Assembly (NCBI RefSeq): GCF_018130785.1
Contig: NZ_JAFCJT010000006.1
Span: 62,001 to 126,000 of the forward strand
Direction: 5' to 3'
Source of the DNA: Bradyrhizobium liaoningense
GTDB taxonomy: Bacteria > Pseudomonadota > Alphaproteobacteria > Rhizobiales > Xanthobacteraceae
Length of the DNA: 64,000 nucleotides
The notes under the pieces are model-generated. The model saw nothing but the letters and a program-made list of their open reading frames with translations, had not been told where the DNA came from and searched no databases. Positions 33,008 to 41,465 of the stretch are shown in pieces (position 1 is the stretch's first letter; each line of letters starts with the position of its first letter). Both the position numbers and the translations under genes were made by a program.

Positions 33008-34042
33008 ATGGCTACCAACACCAATGAACTCCCCGTCATCGCGCTGACATCAGGCGATTGCACCGGCATCGGTCCCGAACAGGTCGCACGCATCCTCTCC
33101 GACGACCGGCTCGCGGATGCGGCGCGGCTCGTCGTGGTCGGCGATGCCCGCGTGCTCGAGATGGGCATGGCGCATGCCGGCGTGAAGCTGAAGGTCGAGC
33201 GGATTGCCTCGCCCAAGGCCGCTACGTGGGGCCGCGGCACGGTGCAGCTCGTCGACTTGGGCAATACCGATCCCGCGAAATTCCCGATCGGCAAGGCCAG
33301 CGCCGAATCCGGCCGGCTGACCGGCGAGACGCTGTCGCGCGCGATCGATTTCTCCAAGGCCGGCGAGGTCGATGCGATCACGTTCGCGCCGCTCAACAAG
33401 CGCGCGATGTTCGATGGTGGCTGGAAGTTTCCCGACGAGCACAAGATGTTCGCGAGCCTGCTCGGCCACAAGACCTATTTCTCCGAGATGAACGTGCTCG
33501 ACGGCCAATGGATGTCGCGCGTCACCGGGCATCAGTCGCTGCGCGAGGCGCTCGACGGCATCAATCCGGAAAGCATCACCGATGCGATCGGGCTGGTCGA
33601 CCGCATGATGCGGAAAGCAGGCGTGGCCAAGCCGCGCATCGCGGTCGCCGCCCTCAATCCCCATGCCGGCGAGAACGGCCTGTTCGGCCGCGACGAGATC
33701 GAGATGATCCGCCCGACGGTCGAAGCCGCTGCGAAGACCGGCATCGCCTGCACCGGGCCATATCCCGCCGACACCGTCTATATCCGCGCCTTCGCAGGTG
33801 AGTTCGACAGCGTGGTCGCGATGTATCACGATCAGGGCCAGATCGCGACCAAGCTGCGCGGCTTCAACCGCGGTGTCACCGTCACCGCGGGCCTTGAGAC
33901 CGTCTTCACTACGCCATCGCATGGCACCGCGTTCGACATCGTCGGCACGGGCGTCGCCAAGACCGGTGCGCTCGAAAGCGCGGTCCGCCTTGCTGCGCAA
34001 CTGGTATCGATTAAGGTCAAGGAGGCTGCCCATGCACACTGA
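33008..34042 (+). CDS. PdxA-family NAD-dependent dehydrogenase (PdxA2 type)
   Basis: A 344-residue enzyme of the PdxA family, metal- and NAD-dependent oxidative decarboxylases of a 2-hydroxy acid derivative. The metal-binding His-Asp of MYHDQGQ (~residue 275) and the LNPHAGENG substrate/NAD loop (~residue 215) are visible, as is the N-terminal TSGDCTGIGPE. Catabolic homologues act on 4-phospho-D-threonate or -erythronate, or, in TphB, on a dihydrodiol dicarboxylate. The kinase that usually pairs with the first type is absent here. It follows the dicarboxylate symporter by 18 bp and overlaps the next gene by 11 bp. Confidence 0.92.
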   Translation: MATNTNELPVIALTSGDCTGIGPEQVARILSDDRLADAARLVVVGDARVLEMGMAHAGVKLKVERIASPKAATWGRGTVQLVDLGNTDPAKFPIGKASAESGRLTGETLSRAIDFSKAGEVDAITFAPLNKRAMFDGGWKFPDEHKMFASLLGHKTYFSEMNVLDGQWMSRVTGHQSLREALDGINPESITDAIGLVDRMMRKAGVAKPRIAVAALNPHAGENGLFGRDEIEMIRPTVEAAAKTGIACTGPYPADTVYIRAFAGEFDSVVAMYHDQGQIATKLRGFNRGVTVTAGLETVFTTPSHGTAFDIVGTGVAKTGALESAVRLAAQLVSIKVKEAAHAH

Positions 34043-35486
34043 TCGCAGGACCCTGCTCCAGGCGGCGGCCGCACTGCCGCTCGCAACCGTCGGCGCCAAC
34101 GCCGCCTTCGCGCAGACGCCGGCCGCAGCGCCCGTCGCCGCGCCGCCCAAGGAGGTGACGCGCGCGCTGGCGCATTATCTGGTGACCGCGAGTTATGACG
34201 ACCTGCCGGCCAATGTCCGGAAAGAGGGCGTCCGCACGCTTCTGAACTGGGTCGGCGTCGCCATCGGCGGCTCGCATCACGAGACGGTCGATATCGCGGT
34301 CTCCGCGCTCGGTCCGTTCTCTGGGCCGCAGCAGGCCTCGCTGTTCGGGCGGCGCGAGCGGTTCGACATCATGAACGCGGCCTTCATCAACGGCGTGTCG
34401 AGCCATATCTTCGACTATGACGACACCCATCTGAAGACGATCATCCATCCTGCCGGTCCCGTGGCCTCGGCCATTCTCGCGCTGTCGGAAATGCAGCCGG
34501 TATCGGGCAAGGACTTCCTGAATGCGCTGGTGCTGGGCGTCGAGACCGAGTGCCGGATCGGCAACTCGGTCTACCCGAACCATTACGATGTCGGCTGGCA
34601 CATCACCGGCACCGCCGGTGTGTTCGGCTCGGCCGCGGCCGTCGGCAAGCTGTTGAAGCTAAACGAGCAACAGATGACATGGGCGCTCGGCCTCGCCGCC
34701 TCGCAGCCGGTGGGCCTGCGCGAATCCTTCGGCTCGATGAACAAGAGCTTCAATCCAGGCCGTGCCGCATCAAGCGGCATTTTCGCGGCGATCCTGGCCT
34801 CGAAGAACTTCACCTCGTCCGACGCCATGATCGAGGCCAAGCGCGGCTGGGCCAACACGATCAGCACCAAGCAGGACTACAACGAGATCCTGGGCGACCT
34901 TGGCAAACGCTATGAGGCCGCGCTGAACACCTACAAGCCATTCGCCTGCGGCATCGTCATGCACCCGGCGATCGACGCCGCGATCCAGCGCCGCAACGAG
35001 AGCAAGGTGACAGCGGACCAGATCGAGCGCGTCGACCTCAAGGTCCATCCGCTGGTGCTTGAACTGACCGGCAAGAAGACGCCGAAGGCGGGCCTCGAAG
35101 GCAAGTTCAGCATCTATCACGCGGTCGCGGTCGCCATCGTCGAGGGCGCCGGCGGTGAGAAGCAGTTCAGCGACCGGGCCGTGACTGACCCGACCGTCGT
35201 CGCGCTGCGCGGCAAGGTGAACCCCGTGATCACGCCGGGCATCAAGCCCGAGCAGGTCGACCTCACCATCGTGCTCAAGGACGGCCGCAAGCTCCACCGC
35301 TACATCGAGCATGCGATCGGCAGCGTCGAAGTGCCGATGACCGACAAGCAGCTCGAAACCAAGTTCTCGGACCTTGCCGAGGGCATCATCCCAGCTGCCG
35401 CGATCCGGCGCGTGATGGACGCCTGCTGGAACGTCGAGAACCTGTCGAACGCGGCGGAGATCGCAAGGATGTCAGTCGCGACCTGA
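34032..35486 (+). CDS. MmgE/PrpD-family protein with Tat-like leader
   Basis: A 484-residue MmgE/PrpD protein; family members include 2-methylcitrate dehydratase and cis-aconitate decarboxylase. Conserved segments: IFDYDDTHLKTIIHP (~residue 133), HITGTAGVFGSAAAVGKLL (~197) and RVDLKVHPLVLELT (~335). Unusually, it opens with DRRTLLQAAAALPLATVGANAAFAQ, a Tat-like export leader, whereas PrpD enzymes are normally cytoplasmic. The ATG at 34032 lies inside the end of the PdxA-family gene, with GGAGG just upstream. A second member follows 17 bp downstream. Its reaction is probably dehydration or decarboxylation of a tricarboxylate-like acid. Confidence 0.9.
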   Translation: MHTDRRTLLQAAAALPLATVGANAAFAQTPAAAPVAAPPKEVTRALAHYLVTASYDDLPANVRKEGVRTLLNWVGVAIGGSHHETVDIAVSALGPFSGPQQASLFGRRERFDIMNAAFINGVSSHIFDYDDTHLKTIIHPAGPVASAILALSEMQPVSGKDFLNALVLGVETECRIGNSVYPNHYDVGWHITGTAGVFGSAAAVGKLLKLNEQQMTWALGLAASQPVGLRESFGSMNKSFNPGRAASSGIFAAILASKNFTSSDAMIEAKRGWANTISTKQDYNEILGDLGKRYEAALNTYKPFACGIVMHPAIDAAIQRRNESKVTADQIERVDLKVHPLVLELTGKKTPKAGLEGKFSIYHAVAVAIVEGAGGEKQFSDRAVTDPTVVALRGKVNPVITPGIKPEQVDLTIVLKDGRKLHRYIEHAIGSVEVPMTDKQLETKFSDLAEGIIPAAAIRRVMDACWNVENLSNAAEIARMSVAT

Positions 35487-35503
35487 TCGCGGAGGAGAAC
35501 AGC

Positions 35504-36940
35504 ATGCCGTCACGCCGTCGTTTCCTGCAATCCGCCGGCTCGATTGCTGCTCTGGCCGCCTCCGGCGGCCGTGCGGTGCTCGCAGCAGGCCCCGGCGTGA
35601 CGGAGCGTCTCGCCCGCTACATGGTTGCCGCCCGCGATCAGGAACTGCCGGCGCAGGTCCTGCTCGAATGCAAGCATCGCATTCTCGACACGCTCGGTGC
35701 GATGGTGTCGGGTTCGCGCATGCGGCCGGGCGAAATGGCACTGAAATATGTGCGCACCCTCGGCGGCGATGCCCAGGCGTCCGTCGTCGGCTCCGATTTC
35801 CGGACCACGGCTGTCAACGCGGCATTGGCCAACGCCATGTGTGCGCATGCCGACGAGACCGACGATTTCGAGCCTGTCACCAAGGCGCATCCGGGTTGTT
35901 CGGTCGTGCCGGCTGCACTCGCGATTGGCGAGCGCGAGCATCGCAGCGGACAGGACGTCATTCGCGCCGTCGCTCTCGGCTACGACCTGACCTGCCGGCT
36001 GCTGTTCGCTCTGGGTCCCGACCTCGTCCGCGGTTCGCATCGAAGTGCCGAAGGGACGTCCTCGACGTTCGGCGCGCTCGGGGCCGCCGCATCGCTGGCG
36101 CGGCTCGATGAAAAGGGAATGCGTTACGCGATCTCCTATTCGTCGCAGCAGGTCTCTGGCCTGTGGAGCTGGGTGAAGGATCACGACCATATCGAAAAGG
36201 CGTTCGACTTCGCCGGCATGGGCGCACGCAACGGCGTCATGGCAGTCGACATGGTGAACGCAGGCCTGACCGGCGTCGACGACGTGCTCGACGGCACCCA
36301 TAATCTCTTCATCGCGCTGTCGACCGATCCGAAGCCGGAGGAGATGGTGAAGGATCTCGGCAAGCGCTTCTATGTCACGGAGACGGCGATCAAGACCTTC
36401 TCGGTCGGCTATCCCATCCAGTCGCCGCTGGATGCGACGCTGACGCTGCGCAAGCAGCACAGCCTCACGCCAGACAACGTGCGTAGCATCCTGGTCAAGC
36501 TGCCGACCGATGCGATGGGAATCGTGGGCGAGAGCGCGATGCCTGATGTCAATTGCCAGCATCTCGTGGCCGTCGCGCTGGTCAAGGGCGCCGTGTCGTT
36601 CAACGACAGTCACGACGTCGCGCTGATGCACGATCCCAAGATCCTCGAACAGCGCGCCAAGGTGACGCTGGCCGGCGACAAGGCGCTGATGGACCCGGCC
36701 GCGCCGCGCGGTGCTGTCGTCGAGGTGACATTGACCGATGGCAGGAAGGTCGAGCACTTCACGAAGTATCCGCCGGGCACCAAGGAGAATCCGCTGAGTA
36801 CGGAAGCAGTGGCGGCCAAGACGCGGGATCTGATTGCACCGGTATTGGGCAGTGACAGGGCCGAGAAGCTGATCGACCAGATCGGCAATCTCGAACGGCT
36901 TGACGACGTCGGCAAGTTGAGGCCATTGCTGACGGCGTGA
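35504..36940 (+). CDS. MmgE/PrpD-family protein with Tat-like leader, second copy
   Basis: A 478-residue paralogue of the preceding protein, also with an export-type leader (SRRRFLQSAGSIAALAASGG, cleavage near AVLAAG). It shows the family segments HADETDDFEPVTKAHPGCSVVPAAL and GTSSTFGALGAAASLARL. It differs from its neighbour in the equivalent active-site stretch (DDFEPVTKAHPG against DYDDTHLKTIIHPA), so the pair may catalyse different steps or form a hetero-oligomer. A GGAGGAG ribosome site precedes the ATG. It is followed by an orphan TctC-type binding protein. Confidence 0.9.
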   Translation: MPSRRRFLQSAGSIAALAASGGRAVLAAGPGVTERLARYMVAARDQELPAQVLLECKHRILDTLGAMVSGSRMRPGEMALKYVRTLGGDAQASVVGSDFRTTAVNAALANAMCAHADETDDFEPVTKAHPGCSVVPAALAIGEREHRSGQDVIRAVALGYDLTCRLLFALGPDLVRGSHRSAEGTSSTFGALGAAASLARLDEKGMRYAISYSSQQVSGLWSWVKDHDHIEKAFDFAGMGARNGVMAVDMVNAGLTGVDDVLDGTHNLFIALSTDPKPEEMVKDLGKRFYVTETAIKTFSVGYPIQSPLDATLTLRKQHSLTPDNVRSILVKLPTDAMGIVGESAMPDVNCQHLVAVALVKGAVSFNDSHDVALMHDPKILEQRAKVTLAGDKALMDPAAPRGAVVEVTLTDGRKVEHFTKYPPGTKENPLSTEAVAAKTRDLIAPVLGSDRAEKLIDQIGNLERLDDVGKLRPLLTA

Positions 36941-36980
36941 TAAATCAATCAACAACAAGACAAACATCGAGGAAGTGCCC

Positions 36981-37952
36981 ATGCGCGGGGTTATGCGACG
37001 CACCTTTCTGGCCGCCTGTGCGGCCGTCCTGTTTTCCGGCGCAGCGCAAGCGCAGGATTATCCATCCCGCCCCGTCAAGATCATCGTGCCGTTCCCGGCC
37101 GGTGGGTCCAACGACATCATCGCGCGCATCGTCGCGCAGAAGCTGACCGAGCGGAACGGCCAGACCTTCCTGGTGGAAAACCGCGGCGGCGCCGGCGGCA
37201 ATATCGGGGCCGAGACGGTGGCGAGCGCCGAGCCCGATGGCTACACCCTGCTGCTGACCGCGCCGCCGCCGCTGACCATCAACGGCTCGCTCTACAAGAA
37301 GCTGCCGTTCGATCCGGCCAAGGCGTTTGCCCCGATCGCGCTGATCGCCTCGGTCCCGATCGTGCTGGTCGTCAATCCGTCGGTGCAGGCGAAGAACGTG
37401 GGCGAGCTGATCGCGCTGGCCAAGGCGAAGCCCGGCTCACTCAATTTCGGCTCGTCCGGCATCGGCTCGACGAATCATCTCGCCGGCGAGCTGCTCAAGA
37501 GCATGGCCGGCGTGGATATCGTCCACGTGCCCTATCGCGGCGCGGCGCCGGCGATGAACGATCTGCTTGCAGGCCAGATCCCCTTCATGTTCGACAACAT
37601 GCCGGCGGTGCTGCCGCAGGTGCAGGGCAAGGCCATCAATGCGATAGCGGTCGCGGGCGCCAAGCGTGCGCAAGGACTGCCCGACGTGCCGACGGTGGCG
37701 GAAACCATTCCCGGCTTCGAGGCTTCGTCCTGGTTCGGACTGGTGGCGCCGGCCAAGACGCCTGCGCCAGCGCTCGCCAAGCTGAGCGGCGAGCTCAAGA
37801 CCATTTTGACGATGCCTGACGTCAAGAAGCGGCTCGCTGAACTCGGGGCCGAGCCCGGCACGGTTTTCGGCGATGCATTCGGGAAATTCATGACGGACGA
37901 AACTGCAAAATGGGGCAAGCTCGTCAAAGCCTCCGGCGCCACGGTCGATTAG
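36981..37952 (+). CDS. TctC/Bug-family periplasmic binding protein, orphan
   Basis: A 323-residue binding protein of the tripartite tricarboxylate transporter family. A signal peptide (RRTFLAACAAVLFSGAAQAQ) leads into the Bug hallmark DYPSRPVKIIVPFPAGGSND; ENRGGAGGNIGAE and DGYTLL are also typical. Ligands of this family are di-, tri- and aromatic carboxylates. No TctA or TctB membrane gene is in the window, so it must use a remote transporter or act as a sensor. I prefer the ATG at 36981 to the GTG at 36975 because GAGGAAG lies at suitable spacing. Confidence 0.93.
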   Translation: MRGVMRRTFLAACAAVLFSGAAQAQDYPSRPVKIIVPFPAGGSNDIIARIVAQKLTERNGQTFLVENRGGAGGNIGAETVASAEPDGYTLLLTAPPPLTINGSLYKKLPFDPAKAFAPIALIASVPIVLVVNPSVQAKNVGELIALAKAKPGSLNFGSSGIGSTNHLAGELLKSMAGVDIVHVPYRGAAPAMNDLLAGQIPFMFDNMPAVLPQVQGKAINAIAVAGAKRAQGLPDVPTVAETIPGFEASSWFGLVAPAKTPAPALAKLSGELKTILTMPDVKKRLAELGAEPGTVFGDAFGKFMTDETAKWGKLVKASGATVD

Positions 37953-37969
37953 CGAGTTAGGGTAGCGTC

Positions 37970-38758
37970 ATGGATCTGAATCTGGGCGGTAAGGTCGCCG
38001 TCGTCACCGGCGGCAGCATCGGCATCGGCCGTGCGATCGCCGCGGAGCTTTCGCGCGAACAGGCGCACGTTGTCATCGTGGCGCGAGACGCCGAGCGGCT
38101 CGCCGCGTCGGCGCAGGACATCTCGCGGGATACGGGCCGGCGCGTGATCGCCTGTGCCGGCGACATGACCAAGCCCGACGACATCGCGCGCGCGATGGAC
38201 GCCGCGCGCGAGGCTTTTGGACGCGTCGACATCCTCGTCAACAATGCAGGGGCCTCGCCAATGGGCCGGATCGCCGAGACGCCGGATGCGATTTGGGCGA
38301 AGTCGATCGAGCTGAAGCTGCTGGGCTACATGCGCTGCGCGCGTAACGTCCTGCCGGAAATGCGCGACCGCCGCTGGGGCCGTGTCATCAACATCATCGG
38401 CCGCAGCGGCCACCAGCCGCGCGCGGCCTATATGGCGGGCGGCGCGGTCAACGCGGCGCTGCTCAACTTTACGCTGGCGCTCGCCGAGGAATGCGCGCCT
38501 CACAATGTGCTGGTCACCGGCGTCAATCCCGGACCGGTGCAGACCGACCGCTGGGACAGCCTCATCTCTCAAGGTGCGGCGATCGCGGGTCAGGACCAGG
38601 GCGCGACCAATGCCGCTGCGATCGCCTCGGTGCCGCTCGGCCGCGTCGGGCAGCCGGATGAGGTGTCCGGCATCGTCGCGTTCCTCTGTTCAGACCGCGC
38701 GTCCTTCATTACTGGTACCTGCATCAATGTCGATGGCGGTGGAACGAGGTGTATCTGA
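37970..38758 (+). CDS. SDR-family protein with altered catalytic residues
   Basis: A 262-residue Rossmann-fold protein of the SDR family. The nucleotide motif TGGSIGIGRA (residues 13-22), NNAG (~91) and the C-terminal SFITGTCINVDGG are intact. The active site is not standard: Tyr154 is present, but the residue four positions on is Gly158 (YMAGG) where YxxxK is expected, and the usual Ser position reads Ile-Gly in INIIGRSG. It may bind NAD(P) without classical SDR catalysis, or use other residues. The stop overlaps the next start (TGATG), tying it to the hydrolase-like protein. Confidence 0.85.
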   Translation: MDLNLGGKVAVVTGGSIGIGRAIAAELSREQAHVVIVARDAERLAASAQDISRDTGRRVIACAGDMTKPDDIARAMDAAREAFGRVDILVNNAGASPMGRIAETPDAIWAKSIELKLLGYMRCARNVLPEMRDRRWGRVINIIGRSGHQPRAAYMAGGAVNAALLNFTLALAEECAPHNVLVTGVNPGPVQTDRWDSLISQGAAIAGQDQGATNAAAIASVPLGRVGQPDEVSGIVAFLCSDRASFITGTCINVDGGGTRCI

Positions 38759-39576
38759 TGGCTAGCGAACTGCGGAAGATCGGTGTCAGCGAGGATTGCG
38801 AGCTTGCGGTTCGCATCGACGACTATCTGCTGCCATGGGACACCAAGCCGCCGGTCGTGATGCTGCACGGGCTTGCCGAGAGCGGCGAGGCGTTCCGGCG
38901 CTGGGTGCCGTATTTCGCCACGCATCACCTCGTGGTGCGGCCCGATTTGCGCGGTTACGGCGATTCGACGCCGATGCAGGGCGACTATGTCTATCGCTTT
39001 GCCGGTCTTGGTGACGACATCATCCGGATGCTGGACGCGCTGAAACTCGACCGCGTCTTCCTGGTTGGCGGCAAGATCGGCGGTACGCTGGCGATGCATC
39101 TGACGGCAAAGCATCCGGATCGTGTGATCGCGGTCGCCGCGGTCGGCGCGCCGGCTTCGCTGACCTCGTTCAACGAGCGTGCGCCGACCTGGCGCAAGCA
39201 GATCCGCGAGCAGGGCGTCGAGCCCTGGGTGCGCGAGACCACGGCCGGCCGGCTCGGCTCGTCGCTGCCGCCGGCGGCGCTCGACTGGTGGATCAAGCTG
39301 ATGTCGAAGACCAAGGCCTCGACACTGGAAGCATTTCTCCAGATGGTGCCGACGGTGGATGTGACCGGAGAGCTTCCGTCGATCAAGCGCCCGGCGCTGG
39401 TGATCACCACGACCGGCTCGGGGCTCGGCAGCGTCGATTCCGTCAAGGCGTGGCAGGAGACGATTCCGGGCTCGAAGCTCGAGGTGCTGCCCGGCGATTC
39501 CTACCACGTCGCTGCCACCGACCCCGACGTCTGCGCGCGAAAAGTTCGCGAGTTCTTCGATCGCGTCGCGACTTAA
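38758..39576 (+). CDS. Alpha/beta-hydrolase fold protein lacking the nucleophile serine
   Basis: A 272-residue alpha/beta-hydrolase-like protein. The oxyanion HG (His37-Gly38), the PDLRGYGDS block (~62-70) and a C-terminal His in GDSYHVAA match the fold. At the nucleophile elbow, where GxSxG is expected, it reads GGKIGG with Lys106 in the serine position. It is therefore either non-hydrolytic or uses a different mechanism; an enol-lactonase-like or decarboxylase-type reaction is possible. The ATG at 38758 overlaps the SDR stop, with GAGG upstream; the GTG at 38749 is the alternative. A clear hairpin follows. Confidence 0.85.
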   Translation: MASELRKIGVSEDCELAVRIDDYLLPWDTKPPVVMLHGLAESGEAFRRWVPYFATHHLVVRPDLRGYGDSTPMQGDYVYRFAGLGDDIIRMLDALKLDRVFLVGGKIGGTLAMHLTAKHPDRVIAVAAVGAPASLTSFNERAPTWRKQIREQGVEPWVRETTAGRLGSSLPPAALDWWIKLMSKTKASTLEAFLQMVPTVDVTGELPSIKRPALVITTTGSGLGSVDSVKAWQETIPGSKLEVLPGDSYHVAATDPDVCARKVREFFDRVAT

Positions 39577-39585
39577 GACGTACAA

Positions 39586-39604
39586 GGCGGGCCATTGGCC
39601 CGCC
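39586..39604 (+). terminator. Stem-loop terminator after the alpha/beta-hydrolase gene
   Basis: A perfect 8-bp GC stem (ggcgggcc/ggcccgcc) with the 3-nt loop att starts 10 bp after the stop codon. The downstream sequence is only mildly T-rich (ctccgtttgg). It could end or attenuate the long operon before the FAH-family gene. Confidence 0.6.
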
Positions 39605-39665
39605 CTCCGTTTGGCTCTATGACTGGCGTTCAGAAAAGCAACGACGAAATCAGGGAGTGAAAGCC

Positions 39666-40457
39666 ATGACAAAAACCACGCGACGCAGCGTGCTTACGGC
39701 CGCAGCCGCCATGACTGCGGCGGGCCTCACGGAGGCGACGCCAGCCGCAGCGCAGGCTGCGCCCAAGCCGATCTTCCCGGTGCCGATGGTTGCGATCCCG
39801 ATCGTCGGCGAGACGAGTGTGTTCCAGGTTCGCCGCATCTACTGCATCGGTCGCAATTATGCCGCGCACGCCATCGAGCGCGGCTCGGACCCGAACCGCG
39901 AGCCGCCGTTCTTCTTCCAGAAGCCGACGGACGCGATCCAGAACGTCGCGATCGGCCAGGTTGCCGACCATCCCTATCCGTCGCTGACCAAGAACTACCA
40001 TCACGAGGTCGAGCTGGTAGCGGCGCTGAAATCCGGCGGGACCAATATCCCGGCCGACAAGGCGCTCGACCATGTCTATGGCTATGCGCTCGGCCTCGAT
40101 ATGACCCGGCGCGATCTCCAGAACGGCATGGCCGCGGAGAAGAAGCCCTGGGAGATCGGCAAGAGTTTTGACCACGCCGCGGTGATCGGTCCGATCCACC
40201 CGGCCAGCAAGACCGGCCACTTCGACAAGGGCGCCATTTCGCTGGCGATCAACGGCACCGTCAAGCAGAGCTCGGATCTCAGCAAGATGATCTGGAGCGT
40301 TGCCGAGCAGATCGCAAAGCTGTCGGAGGCGTTCGAGCTGAAGGCCGGCGACATCATCTATTCCGGCACGCCGGAGAATGTCGGCCCGGTGGTGAAGGGC
40401 GACGTGCTGCTGTGCAAGCTCGAGGGCCTGCCTGATATGTCGATCAAGATCGTGTAG
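39666..40457 (+). CDS. Fumarylacetoacetate hydrolase-family protein with Tat-like leader
   Basis: A 263-residue FAH-fold protein; the family cleaves or decarboxylates beta-diketo acids and hydrates dienoates using Mg2+. The metal site is present: HHEVELV supplies the Glu-x-Glu pair, with Asp in LGLDMTRRD; GRNYAAHA, FFQKPTDAI and SGTPENVGPV are also typical. Before the domain sits a leader, TTRRSVLTAAAAMTAAGL, ending near AAAQAA, an export signal not expected in this normally cytoplasmic family. The ATG at 39666 starts it; the longer upstream frame crosses a terminator. It is the third leader-bearing catabolic enzyme in this region. Confidence 0.88.
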   Translation: MTKTTRRSVLTAAAAMTAAGLTEATPAAAQAAPKPIFPVPMVAIPIVGETSVFQVRRIYCIGRNYAAHAIERGSDPNREPPFFFQKPTDAIQNVAIGQVADHPYPSLTKNYHHEVELVAALKSGGTNIPADKALDHVYGYALGLDMTRRDLQNGMAAEKKPWEIGKSFDHAAVIGPIHPASKTGHFDKGAISLAINGTVKQSSDLSKMIWSVAEQIAKLSEAFELKAGDIIYSGTPENVGPVVKGDVLLCKLEGLPDMSIKIV

Positions 40458-40463
40458 TTCTTT

Positions 40464-40489
40464 ACCTCTCCCCGCTTGCGGGGAGAGGT
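40464..40489. repeat. Short GC hairpin repeat, possible terminator
   Basis: A perfect 12-bp inverted repeat (acctctccccgc/gcggggagaggt) with a 2-nt spacer lies 7 bp after the FAH-family stop. A sister element with core ctcgccccgc-tt-gcggggcgag occurs at 61643-61664, so this is a dispersed unit that could also stop transcription. Confidence 0.6.
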
Positions 40490-40521
40490 CCCATCGCATC
40501 GTCGAAACTTGGAGGCGCAAG

Positions 40522-41313
40522 ATGCTGCGGCATGGCTTGATCGCTGCGTTGGGCTTGGTCTTCGTCATGACCGGCGTTCCCGGCGTGAAAGCCGAGGGGC
40601 CGAGCGACGTCGCGCCGACTGGAACGCTGCGTGTGGCGGTGGCCGTCGGTCCCGCCGCGTCGGCGTTCTGGACGACGCGTGATCCTTCCACCGGAAAGCC
40701 GCGCGGCGTCACGGTCGAGCTCGCCAGGGCCGCCGCTGACAAGCTGCACGTTCCGCTCGAGCTCGTCGAATATCAGAGCTCCGACGAGATCGCCGCCGCC
40801 AGCAGCAAGGACGTCTGGGATCTCTCCTTCATGCCGGCGGACGTCAAGCGCGAACAGTTCGTGGACCAGGGCCCCGCTTACGTCGCCTATATAAGCGGCT
40901 ATCTCGTGCGGGCCGGTTCGGACATTCGGATGGTTGCGGATGTCGATCGCGCCGGTATGCGGGTTGGCTGCATCGAAGGGACATCGACGTCACGTACGGT
41001 CGAGAAGTCGATCAAGCAGGCGAAGCTGACCAAGTTCGTGAAGCCGGAAGAGGCGGCCGAATTGATCGGCAAGGGGCAGCTCGATGCTCTGGCGATGGGC
41101 ATGGGAGCTCTGGAAGACCTGTCGCGAAAACTGCCCGGAACGAAAGTGCTGGATGAAGTCATTCAATCGACCGGCGTGGTCGTGGTCGTTCCCAAGGGCA
41201 AGGCCGCGGCGAAGACCTGGGCCGCGCATTTCCTCGACGAGGCCAAGGCGGACGGCACGGTGCGTCGCGCGCTCGACGGTAACGGATTTACCAGCGACAA
41301 GATCGCGCCGTAG
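40522..41313 (+). CDS. Family-3 amino-acid-type periplasmic binding protein, orphan
   Basis: A 263-residue family-3 solute-binding protein with a signal peptide (hydrophobic run ~5-20, cleavage near VKAEGP). Segments such as TGTLRVAVAVG, GVTVELARAAADKL, DLSFMPADVKREQ and the late KTWAAHFLDEAK fit the fold. No permease or ATPase is adjacent. Solitary family-3 proteins may share a transporter or serve as sensors. GGAGG precedes the ATG. It lies after the hairpin at 40464, so it probably has its own transcript. Confidence 0.87.
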   Translation: MLRHGLIAALGLVFVMTGVPGVKAEGPSDVAPTGTLRVAVAVGPAASAFWTTRDPSTGKPRGVTVELARAAADKLHVPLELVEYQSSDEIAAASSKDVWDLSFMPADVKREQFVDQGPAYVAYISGYLVRAGSDIRMVADVDRAGMRVGCIEGTSTSRTVEKSIKQAKLTKFVKPEEAAELIGKGQLDALAMGMGALEDLSRKLPGTKVLDEVIQSTGVVVVVPKGKAAAKTWAAHFLDEAKADGTVRRALDGNGFTSDKIAP

Positions 41314-41465
41314 TTGCGCCGAACTGCGTCCGCTGGAACCGCGACTGGCGGCGGGGTCTTTGAATTGCCGGAGTTCCATCGGCCATTGCCCCGTGTTGGG
41401 CAACGAACAAACCTCGTGCGGCCATATTTGAGTAAGAGTGATCTCCCCGAGAGGGAGGCGCTCCG

